From Glomus cerebriforme (lineage: Eukaryota; Glomeromycota; Glomeromycetes; Glomerales; Glomeraceae), in NCBI GenBank assembly GCA_003550305.1, contig QKYT01000029.1:131700-195699 (forward strand): a DNA stretch of 64,000 nucleotides, in the 5' to 3' direction. The notes under the pieces were generated by a model. It worked only from the letters and a program-made list of their open reading frames with translations. It searched no databases and was not told where the DNA came from. Of the stretch, positions 47,444 to 59,801 are shown in pieces (position 1 is the stretch's first letter; the number at the start of each line of letters is the position of its first letter). The position numbers and the translations under genes were made by a program.

Positions 47444-50400
47444 GATCTTTTAGACGAATCAATTTTTGTTGATAAAAAAAACAAAACGGTCCACGACGAA
47501 ATATTTAAGCGATGGCTGAAAATTTGGTGAGACCAATTGCAGGTTTTGATATCTTCTTAGATTTACACCCTTTTTTTTTTTTAATATATGCATGCAAAAC
47601 AATATGTACAATTTTTGACGGTCGTACAATGCTTAACTTCACATTATAGTTTGGTCCTTGATGTATGAATATACCTGAGTACCTCGAAAGAGCATAATGT
47701 TCCGTACCAAAACTCACATTATCAGTTATTATAAATATAAATTATCGCGTTAAAATCATTAAATTCCTGACCTTCCTTTATTGCAACATAAGGAATGACG
47801 TAATAATTAATCATATCGTAATTTGTGACAAGAGTTGTGTAAGCTCTGTAATTCTGTAATTCAACAATCTTAAACTTCTCAAACATTGCATTTGATGGCA
47901 TATTCGCATAAACACTATAATATCAAACAAAATCATTTATTATTGAAGCATTGTTTGAATTACATTGAATATTACGATCTGTTGATTATGTCTCGTGAAT
48001 GAATGCTATTAAAGTTTTGACATAATTAAACTTGGCAATTTGGCGTTGGAGTTCGATATCTAGAAGTTTTTTCTAATATTGCCCTTTAAAAGTTTATTCA
48101 TTTTAAAGATTTGTAAAAAAAATTTGAAACCAAAAAGTACCGGAAATCAGGTGACACCTATAGAAACCTATAGAAACGAATTAGGTCTAATAGTGATTAT
48201 ATACTTTGTTGATAATATCCATATATGAAGGTTAATAATAAATTAGCTTTACTCTCGGGATAAAAATTATTTCCTATATATCCGGAATGTTTCAAAAAAT
48301 TTGGGCTAATCTTTTACTAATATGTCTAAACGATATAAATAATAACAAGCCAGTTTTTTTTTTTTAAACTTTGCCATTATTTGAACTTTAAAAATATTTA
48401 ATTTATTATTATTATTTTTTTTTTTTTTTTTTTATAAACGAATAAAAAAATTTTATTCTTGTGAACACAACAATAAAATAAAGTTGTAAAATTCTCAAAA
48501 ATAATTTCTGCATCAACAAAATATTTTTTTTTTTTCTCAAGTTTTATAGTTTTCACTTAAATCTGTTCATTCATTGTTACTATTACATTCCATTAATCGA
48601 TTTGGATTTCTTTAACGAAATGAGCCTCGTACATAATTTAGTAACTTGGTTTAGTTTAGTATTGTTATACAAGAGTCATTAGTATTGTTTCAAATTGACA
48701 CAACATTTTTTAAACGAGAATTTTGCTTTTTTTGGACCTAAAGGGAAATTTTTTGTTAGGTATTAAAGTTCAGCCGGCTTAACCGATTCAAGTGACTAAT
48801 ATGTTTCATACATAATATAATTTAATATATCTTAATACAATTTTGAAATTATTCTTAATTAAATATTATTAATTATAATAACATAATTGTAAGGATTGTT
48901 AAAATTTTTTTTAATTATGTTTATAATTATTTCAAATTTGTTTTTTTTAATGCGCTTTAACATTTTTATTTTCCTATGCCCGAGTGTTACTAAGTGATAA
49001 GCGAAATAATGCATGTATTGTGCCCAAAACGGTCCATAAGATCCTCGGTCAACTACAAGAATAGAAATCAACGTAACAAGTTAAAAAGATTCAAGGAGTA
49101 AAATTGAACAAAAGACATAAAGAAATCCTTATTTTTCTTGGTTTAATAATCTCCTTTTGAGGGAAAAAAACAAATGCGGATTAATTCCATTTCCTTTGTT
49201 CTTTGTTTCTTGTTTGTTTGAAAAAAAGATCGAATAATTAATCATTCATTTACAAATTTAAAAAAAAGGTTTTTAAGTTTTAAAATGATTTCATTTTATG
49301 TAATATGTTTTATTGACGTTTATTATTTCAAACAACAAAAAAAAAAAAAAGAAAATAAAAAGGCCTTTACTTTTTCCCCGTTCCGATCGTTACCTCATTT
49401 GTTTTCCGGGTCAAAATTTAATATGTACATGACAGCATGAGTATGACGATAACCAGTAATTTGAGGTTTAGGATATTTATAGCATAACAGACATAATACA
49501 TAACATAATGTATATGTTAAATTTCAAGTATTAACAAGTATTAAAATGTATCATAATTTTCAACGATTACATCATTTACATTTTACATTCTTTCTCTTTC
49601 TTTATTTTTTATTTTTTTTTTTGACAATATAAAAGAAAAGCTGGTGTTTCAAAAAACTTTATTCCTATTATTGCAAGTATGTTTTCTTAATATTATTCTC
49701 ATCCTTAAATAAGTTATTAATATCACTGCGGCGTTCATGTAAAAGTGTGAACTTGCAGTGCCACATTTATTAATGTTGTAGCTTATTTGTGATATAGTTT
49801 TGGTTTAGGTCACGAGAACAATGTCAAAAATGAAATGTAGCCGACAAACGTATTTGTTTTGTAAATAGAAGGGCGGAGTCAAAAACTTTTTATTATGATA
49901 GGTTTTCTTAACAAGAAAATAATTATCAACAAAATTATGATACATTAATAATTTAAATTCGGAAATGCGTACCTAAAAAAAAAATTATAATCCGGAATAT
50001 CGACACGTGATTCCTAAATCTTCGAATTCTTTACCATAAAGGATATTTATTTTTCAGGGGTCGATTTTAAAAACGTGTGAGTGGCTCAGGCCATTGTTGA
50101 ATCATATGAGCAATAAATAGAATAAATAATGTGTATAATATGATAAATAGAATACATAAGAGTATAAAGCTTTATAAATTTTTAGTCACATTTTTTCTTC
50201 TTATGACGATAAACATTTAATTAATATTATTTATATTTTGTATAATCCACATTGATTAAAAAACCTTCAAAACTTTTAAACCTTTTTTTAAATTATTACA
50301 GACATTTTTTAATTTCATATCCAATCCAATGAATACAAAGTGACTGAGTTTTTTTTTTTTTATTTATATATACATATTAAATTATAATTGGTTAATTTGT

Positions 50401-50820
50401 ATTATTTGCCGCCATTTTATATATATATAATTTTTTTTTTATAGAGCAATTTTTATATTAACTTTAAGTGACGATTTACTGTACAACAATACAATTGATA
50501 TATTTAATTTATACATCCGTATATATTATATAATAATATAATAATAGTAAGTTCTTTTAAGTACTTTAGTACTTTAAATATAAAAAAATTTTTTTATATT
50601 GTACTACTAGAAAATACAACAATAAAACAAAGAGATAAAGATCAGTTATTCCAGTACATATAAAAGAGCGCCCAATTTCCCATGGTAAAAAAAAAAATAA
50701 TTTTTTGGTTCGAAAATAAACAAATTTCTTTTTCTTTTTTTCTTTTTTAATAAATACTCTCAAATAGCGACCTGCTTTTAAACAAATACACATTATAATC
50801 AATAACCTTTATCATATATA
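43179..50820. other. Long AT-rich region without a complete gene
   Basis: About 7.6 kb of A/T runs (an A28 tract at 44301-44328, T runs near 48412-48433) and AT dinucleotide repeats (43444-43487). Slightly richer patches are 44707-44826, 45055-45200 and 47505-47717. The first has an open minus-strand segment (PVCTVLELPNPGPISTLNLT and on) that stops being plausible at a GTATGT. None is convincing as a gene. Confidence 0.45.
44707..44826 (-). other. Open coding-like segment, unassigned
   Basis: Minus-strand reading MLPVCTVLELPNPGPISTL then NLTYRHIVQAIVHHENHT, followed by a good GTATGT donor. The Pro/His/Cys content is unusual for this region. It could be an upstream exon of the 43.1-kb orphan exon, but no intermediate exon supports that. 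Confidence 0.2.
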
Positions 50821-52294
50821 ATGCCGCTATTAAATACGATTTGTCGTCAACGAAAAAATCAAATTGCGACCACCCATCCAGAACAACAACATACAACAAA
50901 AGACAAAATGACATCGCCTTCACTAAAAAAGAAATTTCACTTTTTCAACAATACATCAAAGACTGCACCAGCAAAAGATTCTACTCTTCAAAGCGTCTTA
51001 GCTTCTACACAAAAGAAGAATAGTCCCAGTATACGTAGACGAACTATCGTCCACCATACTGATTGCAGAAGAAATACAATTTGGTCAGATAATGTTGACG
51101 AAGAACTCGTCGCCAATTTATCATCAAGGGAATTAAATCGTCAAGAAGTACTTTATGAAATTATTAAAACTGAGCATGAGTAAGTATTTTCTTTTTATTT
51201 TATTATTATTATTATTCTAAATAAGAAAATCCTATTTTTCTCTCCTTTTTTTAAAATTGCGCCAACCCCTATAAAATAGATGGATTTTCCTATTTATAGT
51301 TCCCTTAGGATTTTCCTAAAATTTCCTTATTTTATCCAAGTCACATGTTTTATTGACAATTTTTTTTTTTTTTTTTTTTTAATTCAGATATGTTCGGGAT
51401 CTTCGTTTGATTGAAGAACACTTTATCAATCCTATTAAACAAGCTGAAGAAAAATATCGAAAACATATAGTTCCAGAAAATTTGAATAAAGTTTTCAATT
51501 CAATTTCATACTTTTTATTCATCCATGAAGTGATTAGTAATTGCTTAAATGAACGTCAAGAAGCACAATTTCCATTGGTTCGAAGTATCTCAGACATCCT
51601 TTTAGCATACGTTTGGGTATTCCGAGCTTATGCACCTTATCTTATTCATTATGAAGATGCTTTAAGAGAACTCGATGAATGTATTCGAAAGAAGGATAAA
51701 TTGGGCCGTCTCGTTAGAAAACAACAAAAATTACCATATTGTAGAAATATGCCCTTGACCACTTACCTTCTTAAACCATTTCAACGTCTTCTTAAATATC
51801 CACTTCTTATCACAAATTTACTTAAAGGAACTGATAAGGAAGGTTTTGATTATGAAAATACAGTTTCACTTAAAACCAAACTTGATGAAGTCCTTTCAGA
51901 TGTTGAAGAACAAAAACATACTCATGACAACATGGAACGTCTTCGAGAACTTGAAACCAGAATTCATGGGCTTGGACATTTTCGTCTAGCTACCGGGGAT
52001 CGTCAACTCCTTCGGGAAAGTCCAGCATGTCAAAAATCAATCACTCTTAAAAAACAACCATCCCTTCGAAAATCCTTAACAGTAATGTCATCACCAACAA
52101 CAAATCCAAAACGTCACTCAGTTCGAAATCTTTATACTCTTGAGTGTAATGATATCGTTCTTTTGGCTGAAAGAACTGGTGTTACAAAAGAAGGTCAAGC
52201 CAAATACAAGTTGGTCTCTCGTCCACCTTCTCCTATAGATGATGAACCAATTTTGGTTCATCGACCTGAAGATTCTGGTGTTTATTATGAATAA
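50821..52294 (+). CDS. Rho guanine nucleotide exchange factor (DH domain)
   Basis: Activates a Rho-family GTPase, probably at the plasma membrane for wall and polarity control. Two exons (50821-51179, 51388-52294) give 421 aa. The basic Ser/Thr-rich N-terminus (1-105) precedes the Dbl-homology domain at about 108-300. Visible are RQEVLYEIIKTEHEYVRDL (first conserved helix, split by the intron), SDILLAYVWVFRAYAPYL, and the diagnostic LTTYLLKPFQRLLKYPLLI of conserved region 3. The following 310-400 segment (ELETRIHGLGHFRLA, RNLYTLECNDIVLLAE) looks like a degenerate PH domain. It is much shorter than Rom2/Rgf1-type GEFs and lacks a CNH domain. Partner Rho not predictable. A TATA-like CATATATA sits just before the ATG, so the annotated start could be slightly long. 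Confidence 0.9.
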
Positions 52295-55200
52295 GTAGTG
52301 ATTTTTGACATCCCTTCCCGCCTTTTTCATTAATATCTTAATGCATAAGGGATAGTCTTTTTTTTTTAAAAAAAAAAAAAAGTATTTTTTATCAAAAGTA
52401 TTATTCTGTCAGAACTTTTTTTCACACTATAAATATTTTCACATATTTTTTTTTTCTCTATATATATTATCTTTCATATTTCATTAGACTTTATATTCTT
52501 TTAGATAATCCGCAGGCAGGTCCTTTCTGACCTTTTATCGTTTAAAGGGTGATGAAAGGTCTCCTGAGTTGTAAATTTTTAATTTTTCCCCTTTAAAAAA
52601 AAAAAAATTTTCACATTCGCATATTCTCTTATTCAATCATATCTTTTAACGATTACGTGGCGTATCGAAAGGGATATATATCCTTATATCCCGCCGCCAG
52701 TCGCAAACCAACTTAAAAAATTCTCAGAACGATGATTCGATATCGTTCCAATTCACCGTTTCATTCTCGTATTTTTATAATTGGCAAAAAGGCAAAACGA
52801 ACTACATCTGAATTATTCGCAAAGAAACGAAGTAAAGGAAATAATTTATGTTGTACCCTTTATAGGACAAAAATTATGGACTTTACACGAAAACTTCGTT
52901 TTCTTTTTAAACTATGTTTTTTTTAATTAAGACAATTTAAGTTTTTTTTTTATGTTTAATAATATTTTGGCAAAATCTGAAATCTGAATATGACAAACAA
53001 AATTAAGATTTATTATTATGCGTTTATTTCTCTTTTATATTTCTTTTATTCATTTACTATTTATTTCCTTTTTTTTTATTTCCTTTATATTTCGTTCTTT
53101 GTTGAAACGTTCTTATTATATTTTAGTGATCTTATATATATTATTTGTTCTATTATATTATATATATATATTCTTGTAGTTCTTATAATTTAGTTAAAAT
53201 TTAGTCCTCTTTAACGATATATTATATCTTTTAGCTTTTACAATAGAGAAAACAATGTTACGTGACAAGTTTCGAATCATTAGTTCGAGAAAATAGACCT
53301 TTAATTTTTTTTTTATATATATTATTATTATATTTAGTTGGGTTTCTTTTGGTTCCTTATTTTTTTTTGCGACCACGGCTTTTAAGTGGTTTTCTTTTTT
53401 TTTCGCCACAATTTGAAAAAGATTTTTTGATGTTTGGGATAATAAATAAATAATAGTCCTTTTGCTTTTAATTATTATTATTTTTATTTTTTTTTTTCCC
53501 CTGCTCTTTTGAATGATTTGTTAATAGCTAGTTTTTTTTCTTTTATTTACATTTTATTCTTTATTTTTTCTTTACAATTTTTATCTTTACATTTTTTTTT
53601 ATATATATATTTTCATTTTATTATATATTTATCATTTTTTTTTCTTAATTAGCTAATATTCAACAAAAAAAAAAAAATTAAAAGTATTAATATAAAAAAA
53701 ATGATCTTTGAATACTAAAAGGTCATGACCGTACTTTTTTTCTCAAACAAAAAAAACTGTCCAAAAATGAATATTTTTAAAATGACAATGAAGTAAACCA
53801 TATCTATATCAACCATATCAATTTTATTTTACTACGACCTAAAGGAAAATAGACCGTGGTCTTTACCATTATAAAAATTTTTAAATTGATTGAATAACAC
53901 TAAAACCGAAATAAAGTTCCTTATTCGGATGGAAGATAGTAAATGTGCAGCAAGAATGACGTTATAATCATAAAAAAAAATTTTTAATTTTAGCCTTTGA
54001 AAATCATGGCGTTAAAAATAAGGCGATTTTTTTTTAATAATATTTCCTAACCAAAAAATAAAAAATAAAAAAAAAATCATTGTAATCTAAATTTGGTTAA
54101 AAAAAAAAAGGATCCGAGGCTTATAGTAGAAGATCATGGCTCGTTCTAGATACAACAGATACAACATTAAAAATAAACATGCGTTTTTTTTTTTTTGAAA
54201 AGGGTCTTTGAGAGATGATTAATAAATTAATAATAATGAAGAAATAAATAAACATCATGGTATAGCGGACATATCCTTTCCGCAGCCGATCCATACATAC
54301 CATAAGGTTTTGTTTTGGTAACTCAACGAATAGTATAGTAAAAAAAATTTGACAAGTTAATTTACATATAATTGTATAACAAATAGGTTACAATTTCGGT
54401 AATACCCGCTTTCAAAAGGTTAAAATAGGATACCAAAATTGTTTAACAAGGGAAAAAAAATACATATTTTTTTCATTTCATTGTTTAAGTATATTTAAGT
54501 ATATATAAAAAAAGAAACCGGGAAATTTTTTAAGTCAATATTAAACATTAAAATCTTATGACCAAAGATAAAGTACCGAATTTACCCATGATTTACCGGG
54601 ATTTAATCAAACTTTGATATGAGCTGAGCCAAAGGAGTTCGGAAAGAATTTTTACTTTATATTCATTTGGAAAAAACAATTTGTGTCATCTAAACAATGA
54701 ACAAGCTTTAAATCCGGTTGGTTTTAAAGTTAACCAATCTCTTTATTTCGGAATGGGGGAGTTTTTTTTTGTTTTTGTTCTTGTTCTTTCTGGTAACACA
54801 AATAAATTGTCATGTTGTCATAATATTTTTATGATATGATGATGTTTTTTATTTTCTCTAAGCATTCCTAATGTGGCAATATATTCTCATTCGATCGGTG
54901 AATAACGGGGGTAAATGAGGGGGCGAATAAGGAATGAACAAATTCGAAGGAACAAATTTTGGGGGTTGGAAGTAGGAATAATTTTTTTAATCGTATCACA
55001 AAAGAATTTGATTTTTTTTTCCAGGATTTTTTGACAATTCGATTATTGGCGTAACCTTCTTATCAAAAAAAAAAATCAATTTTGTTTATACGAGGATAAT
55101 CATACATTATGACACAAATAACACAGATATCTCAATTTTTTCGAAACGTAAATAATATTCTGGAGCATAAAAAAATTGTGGGACATTCCATATTTCTTGA

Positions 55201-56095
55201 TCGATCTCTCTTACGTAATACAGAAACTTTTTATAACATTTTCAAAAACAGGTTAGTGTAAACATAACAATGTAAATGTATTGTTCAATTTCTAATTTTC
55301 CTTAACCCGCCCATACAAACTACAAGTTAGTATACCTGAATTTTAAGTTAAAAGTGAGGGGTTCCTCTTTTCTTTCCAAAAAAAAAAAAAAATAATAATA
55401 AACGGAAACTCCTTTCTTTCGTTATTTACACTTAAAATATTATAATAATATAATAATAATAAATAATAAATTTTGAAATGTGTCAATATTTTCTTTTTTA
55501 CTTTGAAAAAAAAAATACATGATCAATTGATGTACATTTTTTGGGGCTAATTTTCTTTATTATTATTGACTTCTTAAATTCCTAAATTCTTTACTATTAA
55601 TAAATTTTTAACTAGTTTATTTTAGTTTTTTTTTAAACATTTACAAAATAAGGTTTAGTGCGTATTTCAAAGTGATTACAATAAAATTTGTAAATATTTT
55701 ATCTAAGCCTCAACAAAAAAAAAAACTTGTTTCTAGTCGAGTTTTGGAAATTAATAAAATGATATCACCACATATACCACATATACAGACAGTATAAACA
55801 AAAATTTTTTTTTGGTAATTTTATTATTATTATTAATTTTTTTTTTTCTCCAAGAACATTTTTTTCTTGCCACGTTTTTTCAATTTTTGCATATTTGTTT
55901 ACTGATGAAAGAAAAAAAAAATAAAAAGGTTTAATTCGTTTAAACCTTAAAGAAAAAATCATTATGTTTTTTTTTTTTATTAAAGTTTATTAATTAAAAA
56001 TTATGCTTAATTTTTTTTTTTTCGCGAAAATATTTTAAATGCAATGGCGTTGTTTGTCCGCAGTGGTTTAATATTATATTATAATAAAAAGGTTG

Positions 56096-56172
56096 TTGGA
56101 AAATTTAATGGTACCAACATAAAAAAGATTGTTTGTTCTAAGTTGGAAAATTTGATGGTACCAACATAAAAA
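56096..56172. repeat. Two direct copies of a 30-bp unit
   Basis: A unit beginning TTGGAAAATTT and ending GGTACCAACATAAAA occurs at 56096-56125 and again at 56143-56172 with one A/G difference. It is separated by a short unrelated spacer. Each copy contains the KpnI-type palindrome GGTACC. Origin unknown. Confidence 0.75.
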
Positions 56173-57041
56173 AAAAAAAGAAATAGTGATACGTCACAAC
56201 CTACAAATTAAGGACGATAAAAAATTACGGCCTAAATTTGAAATTTTGTAATTCAAGCAAAATTATATCATATCACGTGATTTATTGAATAAAAAATTCT
56301 GACGCTAACAGGTATTTATCTCGCTCTCAAGCTCATATGATCTCTAATTAATAATTTACTCTTTATAAATGCACACCCTCTTTAAATGCATGATTGCCTA
56401 TGATTCCAATGGGAGTACCGTACATTCATAAAGAGTTGACTGTATCTTCTTTCTTTATTACACTTTTGAAATGTTGGGATCAAATTTTAATAAAATCATC
56501 CCAAAAATTTATTAATTTTGACCTTGACCAATAGAAAAAAAATTTTTAAATTAATTGTCATAAATATCGTAAGTTTTGATCGTTCCCCCAGTAATATCAT
56601 TACTATGTTGTGATTGATGATAATCACGCGTCAATACACGATCAAAAAACTGCCTAAAAAATATTACCATAAAATCATGATACTTCTTTTCGTGCATAAA
56701 TTGTGCTCGCATATCTTTTTTTTTTATAAGCTGATAAGGATTATTTAATTGTTTATAAGTATCTTATGAAAATGATTTGAGATCAGCTGCAGATGCGCCT
56801 GGATTATTCTCGCTTAAGAAGAATAGAAATAAATTATGCAGTATGTGACATTAAACGCCAATGAACCATTTTAAATCATGTTGCTTCTCTTCTTGTATTT
56901 ATTGAAAAAAAAAAATCCTTAAAGTTTTGACCAAATATAAAATAGAAAGGAACTTTAATTTAATTCAGTAATTTCTAATAATCTATATTAATATTTATAT
57001 AAATAGGGAATGGTTATCCCATGGTTTCCCGTGTCTATGAG

Positions 57042-57075
57042 ATTACTTCCACCAAATAATTACTTCCACCAAATA
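57042..57075. repeat. Tandem duplication of 17 bp
   Basis: ATTACTTCCACCAAATA is repeated exactly twice head to tail. It is preceded by a GGGAATGG...CCATGGTTTCCC dyad near 57006-57030. Recent slippage or a footprint is possible. Confidence 0.75.
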
Positions 57076-57859
57076 ATTTAAATTAATATCATTTATCTCA
57101 TTTAAACCATGATAGTAGTTCCAAATAACAGCAAATTTAACAATCTCAAAAAATTTTAAAAGTTACAATCCATTAACCCATTATCTGCTAGTTTATCATG
57201 ACCACGTAGACATATATATTATATCGTACTATTCATAATTGAGTTACCTACACATATATATTTATAATGAAGCAAGTACTGCCTATATGTACAGTACATT
57301 TAATATACGGGAACCTATTCGACATAGATAAATCATTATTAAATTATTTATTAGTATAAATAACTTTTCCTTTTTAACAAATTACGTGATTTTTAATTAC
57401 GGATTCATAATACAATTTTAATGTATTCGTAATATCATTCATTATATTAACATTTATACTCGTGAAAAAAAAAGCCATCACATGAATGGCATTATTAATT
57501 GAATGTCGTAATTTTAGTAAAAAATTGTTTTACAATTAACTACTGTACAGTGATTGTTTGTCTAGACTACAGTAAATATGCCGGATATGCGGAAGCAAAA
57601 AACAATGATTGTTTGTTTTATGCATGCATCCCTTTCAGGTTAAATAAAAAAATATATATATTTATGTACATATTATTTTTTTTTTTTTCGACCATCAGAG
57701 ATTTAACGATGGAATGAAAAAAAAAAAAGTAATGCAATCGTTATAACACATATAACACACATGCATTTACTTGCGAGTGCTGAAAATCTGAGAGTATTTT
57801 TGTTCTGTAAGTATTGAATTTTTTTTTAAAAAAAAAAGTAAGAACATGTGTTTCTTTGA

Positions 57860-58226
57860 ATGGAACCAATAAATTATGTTTGTCATCCTGAAAATCAAAT
57901 GATATGTTATTCTGTGATAAACATTCGTCTCTCAAGCACAACATTTTTTACATGGATTAAAGATAAATTTCTCAAAGTTCAAATAACATTTTTCGTCGAA
58001 AAGATCAACCATGCAGTTATATTAACCAATGAAGGGGTTTATAATATTTATGGCGTGAGAAATCGTACGGAGTCCGATTCCGAACAATTATCTGGTCACA
58101 ACATATCTAACTATTTAAACAATGATTTAAAACAATGGATCTTTTTTTTTTTNTTCCTTCGAAAAAAAAAAAGAAAAAAAAAAAACTACATTTTTTTGAA
58201 ATGCAAAAATATAATAAACAATCATA
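57860..58226 (+). other. Possible small gene or upstream fragment, uncertain
   Basis: An open frame begins MEPINYVCHPENQMICYSVI and continues through KINHAVILTNEGVYNIYGVR to a poly-T stretch. The composition is coding-like for about 95 codons, with faint resemblance to repeat proteins of RCC1 type. It then runs into a T tract holding the only ambiguous base (N at 58153) and would overlap the F-box start. It could be a gene relic or a frame broken by a sequencing error. Confidence 0.25.
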
Positions 58227-59801
58227 ATGCCGAAAAAGTTAAATAAATATAATCTTCCATCATTACCTTCAGAAACAATTGATGATATATTTAAACACAT
58301 ACATGATCAATCTACATTATTTTCATGTTTATTCGTTAATAGAGCTTGGTGTAGAAAAATCGTACCAATCTTATGGGCAAGACCAAAACCTCTTGTATAT
58401 AAAGAACGTTCATCAAAAAGTCTCATAGAAACTTATGTATCTTGTTTTGATGAGGAAGAAAAAGCGATATTATTTTCTGAAGAAGAATTACATTCGGAAC
58501 ATTTGGAATTAAAAAGTCCTTTATTTGAATATGCAGTTTATTTAAAAGAATTAAATTATCCTTTACTTCGTTTGGCAGTTAGAAGATGTTATAGAAATTT
58601 AGGTAGTAAAGAATTTAGTAAAAAGATTAAACCATTAAGACCTGAAGTAAATCCAAATCGTCAAATTACAATAATGAAAGCACTTTGTAATTTATTTACA
58701 AGAATGTCTCGTTTAGATTCTTTAGTATTAGATTCTTATGATGATATTTCAAATGTTACTTTATTTACAAGAGGTCAATGTTTTAATAATTTAATTAGTT
58801 TAAGAATTCATTGGACAAATTTTGCTCCTAATATGTCAAATCTTATTAAAAAATTACCTCAAATTTGTACTGGAATACGTAATTTGATTATTGAATTTGA
58901 TGTTGATAATAATGTTGAAGCTGAAAATTTAGCTACTATTATTAGAGCACAACAAAGTATGAATACTTTTGAACTTATTGGAACTTATAATCGAGTATCT
59001 TCTATCTTATCTGCATTAGAAAGTCAAACTGAATCTCTCACTTGTGTAAAATTTTCAAGAATTAAATATCATTGGGAATCTTTAGATCTTCTTGGAAAAT
59101 GTTCAAAATTGAGATCTCTTGATATAGTATCTTATCTTCCAACTCATCAAGTTCCTGATGAATCAACAACAGTTGCTAAAGGTGCTTCTTTTAGTCTTCG
59201 TTCATTGAAATTATTAAATCAATCTCCAAAATTATCTGCTCAAGTAATTAGAATGGGTGGAAGTGCTTTAAAGAGTTTATCATTAAATATCGTAACTCCT
59301 GAAATTGTTAGTTCAATATTAAGATCTGGAACGCGTATAACTCATCTTTATTTAGATATATCAGAAACTCCTCAATTGGATTTTTCACAACATTTAAAAA
59401 TTATTGGAGGATTACGTTTATTAAGTTATTTAAGAATTTCTTCAACAACTCCAGGTGATATAAATAATCTTTTATCTGTTATGCCATCAGTATTACCAAA
59501 TACGTTACGTCATTTGGATATAGAACAAGAATTTTCTTTACGTCATTTGGGATTATTCTTGAATGCTTGTGGAGTTCCTTTAGAAGAATTAACTTTATTC
59601 CCTAATACAGCTATTGATACTGGATTTCTTACGGAAATTATTGATTATGTTAAAGATAAATTAACTATAAAATTTTTGTATCTTAATTTATCTTGGGAAT
59701 CTGGTTTAGTTAATAAAAGAATTACTAGAGAAATGACGGAAGAATTACAAAAAAATCTTTTTGTTGTTGATCTAGAAAGACTAAGAGAAGGAGAGATATA
59801 A
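58227..59801 (+). CDS. F-box protein with leucine-rich repeat-like C-terminus
   Basis: Probable substrate receptor of an SCF ubiquitin ligase. The single exon encodes 524 aa. The F-box occupies about residues 10-52 (LPSLPSETIDDIFKHIHDQS, LFSCLFVNRAWCRKIVPILW) and would bind Skp1. The remainder contains irregular Leu-rich units (LDSLVLDSYDDISNVTLF, LRSLKLLNQSPKLSAQV, LRHLDIEQEFSLRHLGLF, LEELTLFPNTAI) that form the substrate surface. There are no introns. F-box/LRR proteins of about 500 aa form very large, quickly evolving families in Glomeromycotina. This looks like an intact member, with no in-frame break. Target unknown. Confidence 0.88.
   Translation: MPKKLNKYNLPSLPSETIDDIFKHIHDQSTLFSCLFVNRAWCRKIVPILWARPKPLVYKERSSKSLIETYVSCFDEEEKAILFSEEELHSEHLELKSPLFEYAVYLKELNYPLLRLAVRRCYRNLGSKEFSKKIKPLRPEVNPNRQITIMKALCNLFTRMSRLDSLVLDSYDDISNVTLFTRGQCFNNLISLRIHWTNFAPNMSNLIKKLPQICTGIRNLIIEFDVDNNVEAENLATIIRAQQSMNTFELIGTYNRVSSILSALESQTESLTCVKFSRIKYHWESLDLLGKCSKLRSLDIVSYLPTHQVPDESTTVAKGASFSLRSLKLLNQSPKLSAQVIRMGGSALKSLSLNIVTPEIVSSILRSGTRITHLYLDISETPQLDFSQHLKIIGGLRLLSYLRISSTTPGDINNLLSVMPSVLPNTLRHLDIEQEFSLRHLGLFLNACGVPLEELTLFPNTAIDTGFLTEIIDYVKDKLTIKFLYLNLSWESGLVNKRITREMTEELQKNLFVVDLERLREGEI

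Larger units (their letters stand above)
52295..57859. other. AT-rich intergenic region with short repeats
   Basis: No supported gene. Poly-A/T and TATA repeats are dense at 52950-53700. The basic open frame at 52732-52926 lies right after the RhoGEF 3' end and has no features. Direct repeats near 56.1 kb and 57.05 kb are listed separately. Confidence 0.5.

Noticed and set aside
47505..47717. 70-codon minus-strand open frame, and a plus-strand MAENLVRPIAGFDIF reading on the opposite strand
   Set aside because: Both strands open through the same poly-A/T run, no splice sites or family features.
14786..52294. Bem1 and RhoGEF as members of one functional polarity cluster
   Set aside because: They are about 35 kb apart with unrelated housekeeping genes between; eukaryotic proximity of this kind carries no evidence.
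52732..52926. 64-codon basic open frame after the RhoGEF
   Set aside because: Very Arg/Lys/Phe-rich, no recognisable motif, lies in the probable 3' flank; treated as chance.
53262..53453. Hydrophobic 63-codon open frame resembling a small membrane protein
   Set aside because: Hydrophobicity comes from T-runs giving Phe/Leu; the local sequence is low complexity.
58153..58153. Ambiguous base N as a biological feature
   Set aside because: It lies in a T homopolymer and is most likely an assembly or basecalling uncertainty.
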